Part shown: piece by piece, positions 11,801-19,246 of the stretch
How positions within the stretch are numbered: the stretch's first letter is position 1
How the letters are laid out: each line of letters opens with the position of its first letter
Assembly (NCBI GenBank): GCA_964626565.1
Contig: CAZVFX010000035.1
Location: 1 to 56,977 of the forward strand
Origin: CAZVFX01 sp964626565
GTDB lineage: Bacteria; Myxococcota_A; UBA9042; CAIXZC01
Direction: 5' to 3'
Length of the DNA: 56,977 nt
Position numbers and translations under genes: made by a program
Notes under the pieces: model-generated
Database searches by the model: none
Told to the model about the DNA's origin: nothing
The model's input: the letters and a program-made list of their open reading frames with translations, nothing else

Positions 11801-14800
11801 CGTTCCGAAGGACTGCACCGACTGCATCAACCCGGATACCCTGGAGATGGCTGACTGCCCGGGCGGGATTCCGCCGGAAGGTATGATTCCCAACAAGTGC
11901 ACTACTGACTACTGCAAGGCCGCCAACGGCCAGTGCATCCACGCCTTCGCCGACTGCGACGACGGCAATGCTTGCACGCTGGACGAGTGCGACTATGCTA
12001 CCGGCGTCTGCACCAGCATTCCGCTGCCCTGCGATGACGGGCAGCCGTGCACCTACGATTCGTGCGACCCCGACACCGGCGAATGCACCTACCAGGACCT
12101 CGGCTGCGATGACAACAACGAGTGTACTACCGACTACTGCATCATCGACGACGAGAACCCGGAGAACAGCGGCTGCTTCAACGAGATGAAGGACTGCGAC
12201 GACGGTGACGCATGTACCGTGGACAACTGCCAGGCCGAAACCGGGCAGTGCTACTACACCGACGTGGACGCCAGTGACGGCAACCAGTGCACGTCCGACT
12301 ACTGCTCACCCGAAACCGGGCCTTATCACGTGCCCAAGTGCGACGACCTCAACAACTGCACCATCGATATTTGCGACCAGCTCACGGGTGCCTGCAGCAC
12401 CAAGGGCTTCTGCGACGACGACAACGCATGCACCCTCGACTTCTGCGACGAGGAGACGGCGGAATGTGCCCACGAAACTGTGGTGTGCGAAGACTTCCTG
12501 CCTGATACCGAACCGCCGCAGCCCGATCTGTGTACCCTCGATTCGTGCGACGCGGTCCTCGGTTGTATCAACACACTGAAGGCCTGCAATGACGAGGTCA
12601 ACTGCACCAACGATTCCTGTGACCCGGCTTCCGGCGAGTGCCAGAATCCGGCCAAGGACTGCGATGACTTTGACCCGTGCACTACCGATTCCTGCGATGA
12701 GCCCACCGGCGCCTGCATCAATCAGCTTACTTGCGACGACGGTGACAAGTGCACCATCGACACCTGCGATCCGGACACCCTGGAGTGCAGCTACGAAGAC
12801 GTGGCTTGTGACGACGGCAGCCTGTGCACCGTCGACGCGTGCAACCCGGGCAGCGGCAATTGCGACTTCACCCAGATTCTGTGCAACGACAACGACCCGT
12901 GCACCATCGACTCCTGCGATCCTGCCACCGGCGCATGCGGGTACGCGGAGAAGGAGTGCGACGATATCAGTCCGTGCACCATCGACTACTGCGTGGGCGG
13001 TGAGTGTGTCTACGACCCGGTATTGTGCGACGACAATGACAAGTGCACGCTACTGGACAAGTGCGATCAGGTGAACGGCGGCTGCATCAACGAGGAAGTT
13101 GATGTGGACGACGGCGACCCGTGCACCTACGACCTTTGTGACCCCGAAACGGGCATCATCACCCACCCGCCCATCGTCTGCGACGACGAAAACGGGTGCA
13201 CCCTGGATACCTGCGTCGACAGTGAATGCCTCTATTCGGAGATGGATTGCGACGACAGTAATCCCTGCACCATTGACAAGTGCGACCCGCAGCTTCCCGA
13301 GGGTTGCTTCTATACTCCTGTGGCCAGCGACGACGCGGATGCCTGCACCGTCGACGGGTGCGATCCCGACACTGGTCAGATTACCCACGTGCCCGTGGAT
13401 TGTGATGACGGCAACCTGTGTACCGTCGATTCCTGCGACCCGGGCACCGGATGCGAGAACAAATCGGTGAACTGCAACGACGACGACCCGTGCACCACCG
13501 ATTCCTGCGATGCATCCACCGGCTTCTGCCTCAACTTCATCTACTGCACCGACGGCCTCGCCTGCACCGACGACTTGTGCGTTGACAACCCCGCAGATCC
13601 GGACAACCCGTTCTGCGACTATCCGGCCAAGGACTGCGGCGATGGCGATGTCTGCACTACCGACGCTTGCGACGAGGAGAATGACGGCGCTTGCCTCAAC
13701 CTGCCCAAGGACTGCAAGGACTACGTTGACGAGGGGCAGACGGTGGAGAACAAGTGCACCCTTGATTCCTGCGACGGGGGTTCGGAAGAAGGGGACTGCC
13801 TGCACGAACTCAAGGATTGCGACGACGATGACCTGTGCACCACCGACGGCTGCGTGCCTCTCACCGGAGAGTGCAAGAACAGCCCGGCGTGTGACGACCA
13901 GCTCAAGTGCACCATCGACTTCTGCGACCCGGACACCCAGGAGTGCACTTTCGAACCGGTCATTTGTGATGACGGCGACCCGTGCTCCATCGACCTTTGC
14001 GACGTGTTCACGGGCAACTGCAAGTACATTGCGGTGTCCTGCGACGACCTCGACGCCTGCACCCAGGATATTTGCGTGCAGGACGGGGAGGGCGGTTACG
14101 GCTGCGAGAACCCGCTGTGGGACCTCGAGGACGATGACCTGTGTACGGTTGATTCGTGCGACTCTGATGATCCGGACGGCAACGGCGTAACCCATACGCC
14201 TCTGGATTGCGACGACGACAACTGCTGCACCGTTGACGAGTGTGATCCTGCTTCCGGTGAGTGCACTCACAACGCGGTGGATTGTGACGATGGCGACCCC
14301 TGCACCAACAACGACTGCAGCCAGGACACCTGCGAATGCCTCAACTCGCCGCTGGTCTGCGACGACTTCAACGAGTGCACCGGCGTTCTCGATCCTGAAA
14401 CCGGTCTGTGGCCTGACAAGTGCGTCAACGGAAGCTGTATCTATATTACTATCAACTGCGACGACGCCGACCCGTGCACCGTCGATTCGTGTGACGGCGG
14501 CAAGCACAATGATGAGACCGGCAACGGGTGCAAGAATCACGCTAAGGAGTGCATCCCGGAGGTGCCGGACCCGTGCATCACCTACGGCTGCGATCCTCTC
14601 GTTCCCGACCCGGAGAATCCGGGCGAAGGAAGCTGTTTCGAGGTTGAAAAGGACTGCGACGACGGCGACCCCTGCACCGAGGGCGACTACTGCGACCCGG
14701 ATAGTGGCGGCTGTGTTCTGATTCCTCTTATCTGCAACGACGGCAATGCCTGTACCGACGACTATTGCGCCGAGGACCCGCAGAACCCGGGAGTCGGGAA

Positions 14801-17800
14801 GTGCTTCTTCGACCCGGTGAGTTGCGACGATGAGAACATCTGCACCGTGGACTCTTGCGACTCCATTACCGGATGTGATCATGACCCGACTCCGGGCGCT
14901 GAGTGCGTGGACGAAAACCAGTGCTCCGACAACGACCTGTGCACCGAAGATATTTGCGACAACGACGGCGCCCAGGCGAGCTGCACCTGCTCCAATCCGT
15001 TCGTGGATTGCAGTGACGACGATTGCTGCACCCTGGATTCCTGCGATGCCAACGCCGGCTGCAGCAGCCAACTCATCTACGATGGCTGCCAGGAATGCGG
15101 TCAGGATGACGAGTGCCGCGTCGAATGTCCGACCTTCGCCAATGGCGATCCCATCGAGCCCGACTTCCTGGACGGCACCTGCAAGCCGGATACGGTGGTG
15201 GAGGTCAACGGCGACCTGGAGGTTGTCAAGCGCGACATGTGCACCACCTGGTACTGCGACCTCAGCGACGACACCCAGGCTGAGTGCGGCGCCGGTGTCG
15301 GCAGATGCTCGTTCATCTACAAGGATTGCGACGACTTCACCAACTGTACTCTCGATATCTGCAACTCCGTTGACGGCGAGTGCGTGCACGAGCCGGACCC
15401 GACCTGTTGCACCCTTGAGACCGATCCGTTCCTCATGGAAGAGGATCCGAACTGGGATCCCGAGGAGTCCAAGTGCCTGGACGACGATCCTTGCACGGTC
15501 GACCACTGCGACTACGATACCGGCCAGTGCTACTACGACCCGGTGGTTTGCAGCGACGGCAATGAGTGCACCGTGGATAGCTGCGTGTCCGACAAGGGCG
15601 GTTGCCTGTTCACGCCCATCTTCGGCTGCGAGTATACCTGCTACAACGACTACGACTGTCGGTCCAACTACGGTAAGGGCACCGGCGAAATCTGCGACGA
15701 CGGGAACAACCTCCCGGGTGACGGCTGCTCGGAAGATTGCGCCAGTAACGAGATTTGCGGCAACGGCTATGTCGACGTCGGCACCGGCGAAGAGTGCGAC
15801 GACGGCAACGTGGTGGACGGTGATAACTGCAGCGCCAACTGCCTGCTGGAGCCCATGGACGATTGCGGCGACGGCGAGCAGGATGTGGGCGAAGATTGCG
15901 ACGACGGCAACAACGTTGGCGGCGACGGCTGTGCCCCCGACTGCCTGAGCACTGAAGAATGCGGCAACGGCATTGTCGACGCTGCGGCTGGTGAAGAGTG
16001 CGACGACGGCAACCTCATCGGCGGCGACCTTTGCGACGGCGATTGCCAGGTTATCGTCTCCTCCGTGTGCGGCAACGAAGTGATCGACCTCGGTGATGAC
16101 GACCAGTTCTGCAGCACCGAGTACTGTACCTTCGTCGCCGACCCGCTGGGTACGTGCGTGTACGAGACCCTCGTCTGTGACGATGGCAAGGACTGCACCG
16201 GCGCCGGCGATGGCTGCAACCCGTCAAGCGGTTGCCAGTACGAACCCCAGGATTGCCTGGACACGCCGTGCACGTCGCCGGAGGGTGAACCCGACCCGAT
16301 CTGCATGGATGATGACTTGTGCACCACCGATGCGTGCGCAACTGAAACCGGGACCTGCCAGCTCTACTACACTGAGTGCAGCGACGGAGATGACTGCACC
16401 CGTGACTGGTGCAACCCCCACACCGGATCCTGCAACTACGAGGATGTCGGCGGCGATTGCATCAGCGACTGCGGACTGCTGGGCGGTGACCTGTACTGCG
16501 ACGACGATGACTCATGCACCGTCGATTTGTGCAACGAAGACGACGGGACGTGCATCTACTTCCGCATCTACTGCAACGACCACGACATTTGTACCGACGA
16601 CTATTGCGACCCCGACGAGGGTTGCAAGTTCGACTTCATCGACGACTGCGAAGGCTGCGAAACTGCAGCGGATTGCGACGACACCAACGTCTGCACCATG
16701 GACCAGTGTGTCGATGCCCTGCCCATCAGTCTGGCGGATGATGTCTACATGGGCGACAGCTTCCCGCACCCGTTGAAGTATTGCACCTATCGGTCAATCT
16801 GTACTGAGTGCGCTACCGATGCCGAGTGCGAGGACGCGATGGCGGAGAACCTCTGCATTATCGCCGGCACTTGCAACCAGGGAACGGGCTACTGCGACTT
16901 CGACACCCTGGACTGCAATGACGACGATCCTTGCACCACCGACGAGTGCAATCTCTTCTCCGGCGAGTGCATCAATACCGATGTGTACAATTGCTGCGAG
17001 TCGGTGGATGACTGCGTCGACACCAACAAGTGCACCGGCAAGTACTGCTTCGTCGAGGAAATGGAGTGCGCATTCCCCGACTATCACTGCGATGACTACG
17101 ACCCGTGCACCGCTGACTCCTGTCACGTTCTGACCGGTGACTGCGAACACGAACCTATCGCCGACTGCCACAACGAGTGCGAAAAGGACTCCGACTGCCA
17201 TGGCTTCGGTACGCCGCTCAACTACTGCGTCATACCGGTTTGCGCCGTCGACCCGAACGACGGGCTGAAGAAGTGCGACCTCGACGACGCCGTCGTTCTG
17301 GATTGCATCGACTCTCACGCTTGCACTGATGAGACGTGCGAGACCATCTTTGGCTGTCAGTTCATCCCCACCGCACCGTGCGACGCAGTCTGTGAAACCG
17401 CAGCCGACTGTTTCGACGACAATCTCTGCACCCTCGACATCTGCAACCCGGCCACCGGGCAGTGCGACAACCAGGCCAAGGATTGCGTCGATGACTTCGA
17501 ATGCACTAAGGATATCTGCAATCCGTTGACAGGCGAATGCGAGAACGAGTTGGCCTGCGAGACTTGCGTCGAGGGTGATCCCGATACCGCTTGCCCGGGC
17601 TGTAATGTTGCGGGCGAGGACGCAGACCCCATTTGCGATGATAGCAACATCTGCACCAGGGACTTCTGCGAAATGGATGAGAACGATCCCAACGTGCCCG
17701 GCCGCTGCGCGTATCTGCATCGGACTTGCAACGACGGCAACCCGTGCACCATTGACACCTGCGACCCGGTCGCCGGCTGCATCTTCACTCCCGTCGACAA

Positions 17801-17906
17801 GTGCATCGGCTGTATGACTGACGAAGACTGCTTCGACAAGAACGACTGCACCGTCGACAAGTGTGGCTCGGACCACTACTGCACACACCAGTATGTCTGT
17901 GGATAA
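2862..17906 (+). CDS. Giant secreted CTDC-type cysteine-repeat protein (5014 aa)
   Basis: The signal region (residues 1-26, MNQFKSLL then a hydrophobic core) ends at ESGC. Glu at -3 makes the lipobox imperfect, so it may be a lipoprotein or a free secreted protein. Residues about 30-90 are an acidic linker. The rest is a near-continuous array of 23-26-residue units of the form C-D-D-G-N-x-C-T-x-D-x-C-D-P-x-T-G-x-C, matching the pattern of the Dictyostelium CTDC repeat (PF00526) of slime-mould matrix proteins. Length divided by unit size suggests well over 150 units. A cluster of DUF4215-like repeats interrupts at about residues 4275-4413, after which CTDC-like units resume to the C-terminus. 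No catalytic domain or MYXO-CTERM tail is visible. A disulphide-rich, acidic, possibly calcium-binding extracellular fibre, adhesin or matrix protein is the likeliest role (inference). The start has GGGAGGG six bases upstream. The frame is intact over 15 kb. Confidence 0.9.
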   Translation: MNQFKSLLSVVAMFALLGAVVIESGCSGCSPDPGPTEKDEGVPDGGDVIEEDALPPEVDAAVDEKEQDLGFDELDTEPEEDKVDLPYGPCAPENFKPECKEGERKCMYANTQEKVCIENEDGCWGIWGDPEPCGENQECQTPGGCMCKYNADGFDSCTGEDLAEACDGKQLLGCDAWECSDDGCCIVGVKEDCCEKSSDCVDCINLETGEKLQPCPSDIPDDFVPNKCTIDACMQGNCQWIDNEGCDDGDSCTVDSCDPLTGACLNEKLPDPPLNCILTPCWGETQEDADSKCNDDNACTAQECDYGNDGFIPWIGLDPEDPDPNDPAEGIGVCSFNDLTEGCGTDDECNLYGCDPASGCWGEYLKDKPECKCLDDEKCEQLDEDPCTINKCYLAETECYVLEPDCDDGDPCTMDGCDPGLAEDPDAEDWPCFHVEYPEPPPGCDCAGPGDEDPTICYNNIDCEECLGLFYADPEFGLCVTATCVFPMGAEFGTCVFQEPDCTECPGDECIGECSEGWCDKETGKCMFEQKDVDDENKCTIDSCDWEVPGGAVHTPVECVPPDPCHTCICDPKTGDLEYPEIPCPKKTCKTGTCNPNNGTCDYVFIQCDDGDPCTYDVCDMLTGDCLYEEVICDDNNACTTDYCDINTGLCEYEMMECDDNNSCTIDTCHPVLAKCLHTPCPCDDGNPCTNDECDENAGGDQCACVYSDKLCNDGTNCTDDECNPAFGCFNPPAADCPPGCDGVCGGCAHKDTGETVHALCDDGNGCTDNYCQCEATAPGNPDFCMSGICASPLPKVCETDNLCQVASCDPVAGECVFTPVNCNDNNLCTTDECDENNGLCLHEAVGCNDNNQCTEDVCDPGSGCVYQPIPEEEFKDEDPCTLDLCDPGLGAWHPPVDCDDGDACTVEFCDPSILDANGNGQCIWQDKNCVDDDPCTDDMCDGNTGFCSNLPMACVDPVSKCTVGFCQVKFNAETGFPYGECEFQEKDCTPVDGGGGACTEDWCDPATGNCQHTLLDPDDNDDCTLDYCDPVEGVQNVPVDCNDFNWCTDDACVPGLGDCTNLPKPCIDYVDEEETLENLCTLNECNPSNGACYNPPIDCDDGNACTYDTCNIETGQCVHEPKDCEDGDCCTIDFCDYETGECSHFENACDDNNVCTEDSCDPDGGCCVNTYVCGCCPDGLDQLDDKLCEDFVPDSGTPNLCTLDACFVDDDTGKCLCSNEAVPCIDDGIWCTDEVCDPVTGACLHPPKACNDGDLCTIDECHEPAPGEDEGSCTHVPKTCNDDNPCTDDACDEGTGDCMYVKISIDDGNICTEDTCIKDPNDPQQPLVEHTPLDTEDGDLCTVDWCDPVTGVNHDLKSCEDGNLCTIDTCENETGACVNTIQTCDDGDICTIDSCNPDTGLCQNPGIPCNDGNACTNDICDPDTGECLYLPGCNDLDPCTIDKCNPQTGCTHIPKNCEDGNDCTDDHCENIDGVGKCFNLIKVCNDDNPCTIDICNPAEGGCKFTNKCNDGNPCTVDMCDTQTLVCSYPFFCDDDNACTIETCEIIEEQQGEELVLVPECNYEPVDCVDDNLCTDDLCDPQLACVNQLKDCDDENQCTQDSCDDATGACQHAVAFCDDGDDCTIDGCDPVTGECFYASLCDDGNGCSVDTCILTPDGPVCSYKPYICDDILKCTVDICDPEVGECVFTPIDCGDDNPCTNDICNPLTGMCLWLPQNVDDGNPCTIDSCDAITGEEVHQTISCVDDNPCTIDYCDPASGACTFEPKPCPDVDGDKCTLEVCDQATGECLKLDKVCEDGDSCTENACDPDTGNCQYPPLNCDDDDACTIDWCLGEEGCMHELKSCDDLNACTDDLCNPATGQCYTETTDCKVYQDEEETVVDQCYLETCDQGDGCLELEDRYKCEDFYACTTDLCDPDSGDCSSVNACDDGTACTQDLCELNEDAEEGFTCTYVDLVCVDYLPDTDPLEENLCTIDYCDPEAGCVNEYNLCDDGDICTSDWCEPSTGECNNTPVFCNDNDDCTTDACNPDTGSCQYLPACDDGVPCTVDYCDPGADEADGDFACNNPDKVCNDNNECTTDSCDEESGECMYDPDADIDDGDACTTDWCNPVTKKIGHDPKDCNDFDNCTEDSCDSAIGCINTPFDCNDDNLCTVDWCDAEIAQCKNDFKDCSDGDQCTNDLCDPDTGDCSHPQKECDDGNACTEDLCDPATGECLYQEKSCDDGNNCTIDSCNFEEGCIHEDVVCFDNDFCTVDDCDLATGDCPYGPVNCDDLNNCTVDSCDPVVGCVYTSACDDNNPCTGVWDEEAQDFVDPCDVETEECDWDGNACTDNDACTQDTCDLELVDDIPQKTCTYTVTDCEDLIPGTSDPNLCTTDSCDPAIGCINEWIDCSDGNLCTEDSCDEVTGQCANVEKNCDDLDICSDDFCEPETGECFYVLHCDDEDYCTTDFCDPNTAACTNVEKICNDGNPCTGDFCNEETGLCEYPPTACEDENECTVDLCNPNTGDCDYITKDCNDGDACTGVWDAEAGDEGDYVDPCDPAEGCLFIERDCTDCYNPEGAEGEEEAACDPEDIPDGWVLNLCTNDFCDGVTGACINQLKTCDDDDKTTWDHCVPETGECIHDLCACDDDDECTGVINDDTGEYWDPCDEETGECLWIPKDCDDGSLCTIDFCLSKDEDPEDEFVAGCNHQAKDCDDDNACTGEYNSDDDVWFDPCDGATGQCIDKVIDCWEINGLDALCNTCTCNPKDLPDEGIFAGCVCQPKCEDNNDCTNDVCDPNSGKCTYLPACDDGDACTADFCNEETGACNYQPVDCEDGNPCTDDTCNPEVGCENLPKSCSDGDPCTDDSCNPVDGECQHGPKDCSDANPCTNDECNPDTGECYYMPACDDKDNCTVDNCDPDTGICDNVDVVCGDNFACTVDACNPDTGECEYVWNTCDDGDACTEDKCMGATGDCQNKPVNVNDNKNCTDDSCDPETGDVLNVPKDCTDCINPDTLEMADCPGGIPPEGMIPNKCTTDYCKAANGQCIHAFADCDDGNACTLDECDYATGVCTSIPLPCDDGQPCTYDSCDPDTGECTYQDLGCDDNNECTTDYCIIDDENPENSGCFNEMKDCDDGDACTVDNCQAETGQCYYTDVDASDGNQCTSDYCSPETGPYHVPKCDDLNNCTIDICDQLTGACSTKGFCDDDNACTLDFCDEETAECAHETVVCEDFLPDTEPPQPDLCTLDSCDAVLGCINTLKACNDEVNCTNDSCDPASGECQNPAKDCDDFDPCTTDSCDEPTGACINQLTCDDGDKCTIDTCDPDTLECSYEDVACDDGSLCTVDACNPGSGNCDFTQILCNDNDPCTIDSCDPATGACGYAEKECDDISPCTIDYCVGGECVYDPVLCDDNDKCTLLDKCDQVNGGCINEEVDVDDGDPCTYDLCDPETGIITHPPIVCDDENGCTLDTCVDSECLYSEMDCDDSNPCTIDKCDPQLPEGCFYTPVASDDADACTVDGCDPDTGQITHVPVDCDDGNLCTVDSCDPGTGCENKSVNCNDDDPCTTDSCDASTGFCLNFIYCTDGLACTDDLCVDNPADPDNPFCDYPAKDCGDGDVCTTDACDEENDGACLNLPKDCKDYVDEGQTVENKCTLDSCDGGSEEGDCLHELKDCDDDDLCTTDGCVPLTGECKNSPACDDQLKCTIDFCDPDTQECTFEPVICDDGDPCSIDLCDVFTGNCKYIAVSCDDLDACTQDICVQDGEGGYGCENPLWDLEDDDLCTVDSCDSDDPDGNGVTHTPLDCDDDNCCTVDECDPASGECTHNAVDCDDGDPCTNNDCSQDTCECLNSPLVCDDFNECTGVLDPETGLWPDKCVNGSCIYITINCDDADPCTVDSCDGGKHNDETGNGCKNHAKECIPEVPDPCITYGCDPLVPDPENPGEGSCFEVEKDCDDGDPCTEGDYCDPDSGGCVLIPLICNDGNACTDDYCAEDPQNPGVGKCFFDPVSCDDENICTVDSCDSITGCDHDPTPGAECVDENQCSDNDLCTEDICDNDGAQASCTCSNPFVDCSDDDCCTLDSCDANAGCSSQLIYDGCQECGQDDECRVECPTFANGDPIEPDFLDGTCKPDTVVEVNGDLEVVKRDMCTTWYCDLSDDTQAECGAGVGRCSFIYKDCDDFTNCTLDICNSVDGECVHEPDPTCCTLETDPFLMEEDPNWDPEESKCLDDDPCTVDHCDYDTGQCYYDPVVCSDGNECTVDSCVSDKGGCLFTPIFGCEYTCYNDYDCRSNYGKGTGEICDDGNNLPGDGCSEDCASNEICGNGYVDVGTGEECDDGNVVDGDNCSANCLLEPMDDCGDGEQDVGEDCDDGNNVGGDGCAPDCLSTEECGNGIVDAAAGEECDDGNLIGGDLCDGDCQVIVSSVCGNEVIDLGDDDQFCSTEYCTFVADPLGTCVYETLVCDDGKDCTGAGDGCNPSSGCQYEPQDCLDTPCTSPEGEPDPICMDDDLCTTDACATETGTCQLYYTECSDGDDCTRDWCNPHTGSCNYEDVGGDCISDCGLLGGDLYCDDDDSCTVDLCNEDDGTCIYFRIYCNDHDICTDDYCDPDEGCKFDFIDDCEGCETAADCDDTNVCTMDQCVDALPISLADDVYMGDSFPHPLKYCTYRSICTECATDAECEDAMAENLCIIAGTCNQGTGYCDFDTLDCNDDDPCTTDECNLFSGECINTDVYNCCESVDDCVDTNKCTGKYCFVEEMECAFPDYHCDDYDPCTADSCHVLTGDCEHEPIADCHNECEKDSDCHGFGTPLNYCVIPVCAVDPNDGLKKCDLDDAVVLDCIDSHACTDETCETIFGCQFIPTAPCDAVCETAADCFDDNLCTLDICNPATGQCDNQAKDCVDDFECTKDICNPLTGECENELACETCVEGDPDTACPGCNVAGEDADPICDDSNICTRDFCEMDENDPNVPGRCAYLHRTCNDGNPCTIDTCDPVAGCIFTPVDKCIGCMTDEDCFDKNDCTVDKCGSDHYCTHQYVCG
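3543..17880 (+). repeat. Tandem degenerate repeat tract encoding CTxDxC units
   Basis: DNA-level repeats of about 70-78 bases recur throughout, with core codons for CDDGN, CT(I/V/T/N/E)D and C(D/N)P.TG.C. Copies differ at many positions, so the array is old or diversified rather than recently amplified. Longer variant modules recur within it, for example CTGV...DPCD near 9756, 10418, 10755, 10960 and 14380. Such tracts are prone to recombination and to short-read misassembly. Confidence 0.85.
15689..16100 (+). repeat. DUF4215/Myxococcus Cys-rich repeat cluster inside the giant gene
   Basis: About four units of the CGNG..D.GEECDDGN..xGDGCS..C type are embedded near the 3-prime end of the giant gene (residues about 4275-4413). 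This family differs from the surrounding CTDC repeats and is also found in the protein encoded at 19247-20197. Confidence 0.75.
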
Positions 17907-17909
17907 TCG

Positions 17910-19118
17910 CTAAAACACTTCCGGATTTTCCAGGATTGTTCCTTCTCGCACTACCGTGCAACCGCCCGCGAATACCCTTGTGCGGTCAGCCTTGCGGAAA
18001 AACGGGTAGAGCAACCACCCTTTTGCGAATGCACCGGCGCTCAGGCGGGCGTCCACCTGAAAGGACTTGCCATTGATCGAGACGGCCACCGGTTTAGCAA
18101 AGTCGATAACTGCGGGAGCAAAGAAAAGGTCCATCTGCTTGATGTCGGCCAGCTCCGATACTGAAATTGAGACGCGGTTGCCGGTCAGTTTCCCTTCAAG
18201 CAGATGTTCCTTCCCGGCTACGCTGACGAAATGGACCAGTCGCGGGGAGTTGCTGAAGCGGGAGAAGAGCTTGAACGAACCGGGAGCCGGATTGTTGAAC
18301 CCGGATAGAAAATCCATAATCTCCTGGTTGGCGTCCCAGTAGAAGTCGTGCTGGCCGGGGTACTCCTTGTAAACGTGCTTGATGCCGTACCGCTCCATCT
18401 GCCTGGCCGCTTCCCTGGCTTGCCCGACCGGACACTTGCTGTCCTTGGCCGCGTGGATAAGAAAGACCCCTTTTCCTTTAAGGTTCTTTAACTCCCGGTT
18501 TGAGACCCTGCGGATTCCGCATCGTACAACCAGAGCCGCGAACAGGTCGGCATATTTTGTACCCAGAACCCATGTTCCGGACCCTCCCGCCGAGTAGCCA
18601 TTGAGATAGATGGCGCTCCAGTCGACGTGGAATCTGGTCACCGCATCACGCAACGCGGCCAGCATGACGGGAGCACCTTCGCTCCTGTGCCACCTGCCGC
18701 CGTCCAGATTTGGGGAGATCAGAATGAAGCCGCGGGCAGCAGGCTCTTTTCGCCAGTACTTGTTGTGTACCCGTTCGCAATGACGGGGCGGGTTTCCGTG
18801 TAGAGAGATGATGAGCGGCCAGGCCAGGTCAGGGTCGTACCCCTCGGGCAAGTCGTAGAGATAGTAGTTGTCCCCTACCGTCACTTTGCCACTCTGCGTC
18901 GTGGGGGCCGAGCGGTATGGCATGGCCGCGTCCATAGCTTCCATCACAAAATCGAGCGCCAAATTTCCCGCCGCATCCGCGGTCTTCCCCGATGGGGTTT
19001 TCAGGAAAGCCTGCAGGCAGGAGAATTGTGGTGAAACCGGCGCCGCCTTCGCATTTGCGGGCGGTTCCGCTAGAGAAAGAAACGTTATCAGTAGGAGGGA
19101 TCCGAACATGAGCCGCAT
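17910..19118 (-). CDS. Secreted alpha/beta-hydrolase (esterase/PHB-depolymerase-like)
   Basis: A 402-residue protein with an N-terminal signal peptide (MRLMFGSLLLITFLSLA, cleavage near ANAKA). The alpha/beta-hydrolase core contains the oxyanion-side motif ISLHGNPP and a visible triad: Ser176 in GYSAGGSG, Asp226 in AAKDSKCP and His257 in GQHDFYW. This layout matches the secreted esterase family that includes PHB depolymerase, feruloyl esterase and LpqC-type proteins; the ester substrate is unknown. The C-terminal 130 residues look like a beta-rich accessory region. Its stop lies 3 bases from the stop of the giant gene, which it faces head-on. No Shine-Dalgarno motif precedes the ATG at 19118 or the alternative ATG at 19109; the first is preferred because its Arg2 gives the signal peptide a positive charge. 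Confidence 0.8.
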   Translation of the reverse strand: MRLMFGSLLLITFLSLAEPPANAKAAPVSPQFSCLQAFLKTPSGKTADAAGNLALDFVMEAMDAAMPYRSAPTTQSGKVTVGDNYYLYDLPEGYDPDLAWPLIISLHGNPPRHCERVHNKYWRKEPAARGFILISPNLDGGRWHRSEGAPVMLAALRDAVTRFHVDWSAIYLNGYSAGGSGTWVLGTKYADLFAALVVRCGIRRVSNRELKNLKGKGVFLIHAAKDSKCPVGQAREAARQMERYGIKHVYKEYPGQHDFYWDANQEIMDFLSGFNNPAPGSFKLFSRFSNSPRLVHFVSVAGKEHLLEGKLTGNRVSISVSELADIKQMDLFFAPAVIDFAKPVAVSINGKSFQVDARLSAGAFAKGWLLYPFFRKADRTRVFAGGCTVVREGTILENPEVF

Positions 19119-19145
19119 GGTAGGGAGTTTTTTTCTGACTGTCAA
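19117..19145 (-). promoter_or_regulatory. Possible promoter overlapping the hydrolase start
   Basis: On the minus strand a consensus TTGACA (19145-19140) is followed by 17 bases and TACCAT (19122-19117), which overlaps the first ATG. If used, transcription would begin near 19110-19109, at the second in-frame ATG, giving a leaderless message. The weak -10 leaves this tentative. Confidence 0.3.
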
Positions 19146-19173
19146 CGGGGGCGAAACCGGGCGCACAAAGCGC

Positions 19174-19202
19174 TTGTCGTCATATCCGGCACAAAGTAAG
19201 AT
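19174..19202 (+). promoter_or_regulatory. Candidate promoter for the dockerin-like/LRR gene pair
   Basis: TTGTCG (19174-19179), a 17-base spacer and TAAGAT (19197-19202), 45 bases upstream of the start at 19247. It is arranged divergently from the hydrolase. Confidence 0.45.
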
Positions 19203-19246
19203 GTGAGGCGAAGACCTTCTGTCGTGGGAGTTCAGGACTGGGGAGT

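Noticed and set aside
2814..15506. Long minus-strand open frames of 680-820 codons across the giant gene (for example 2814-5135, 5385-7607, 8871-10925, 13050-15506)
   Set aside because: They are antisense to the repeat array. Their repeated VVGA/RVVVVA-like content is the complement of the Cys/Asp repeat codons, and they lack ribosome sites, signal peptides and family motifs.
3543..17880. The tandem repeats read as a CRISPR array or DNA-level satellite
   Set aside because: The units are codon-phased, degenerate and lack constant repeats with unique spacers; they encode protein repeats.
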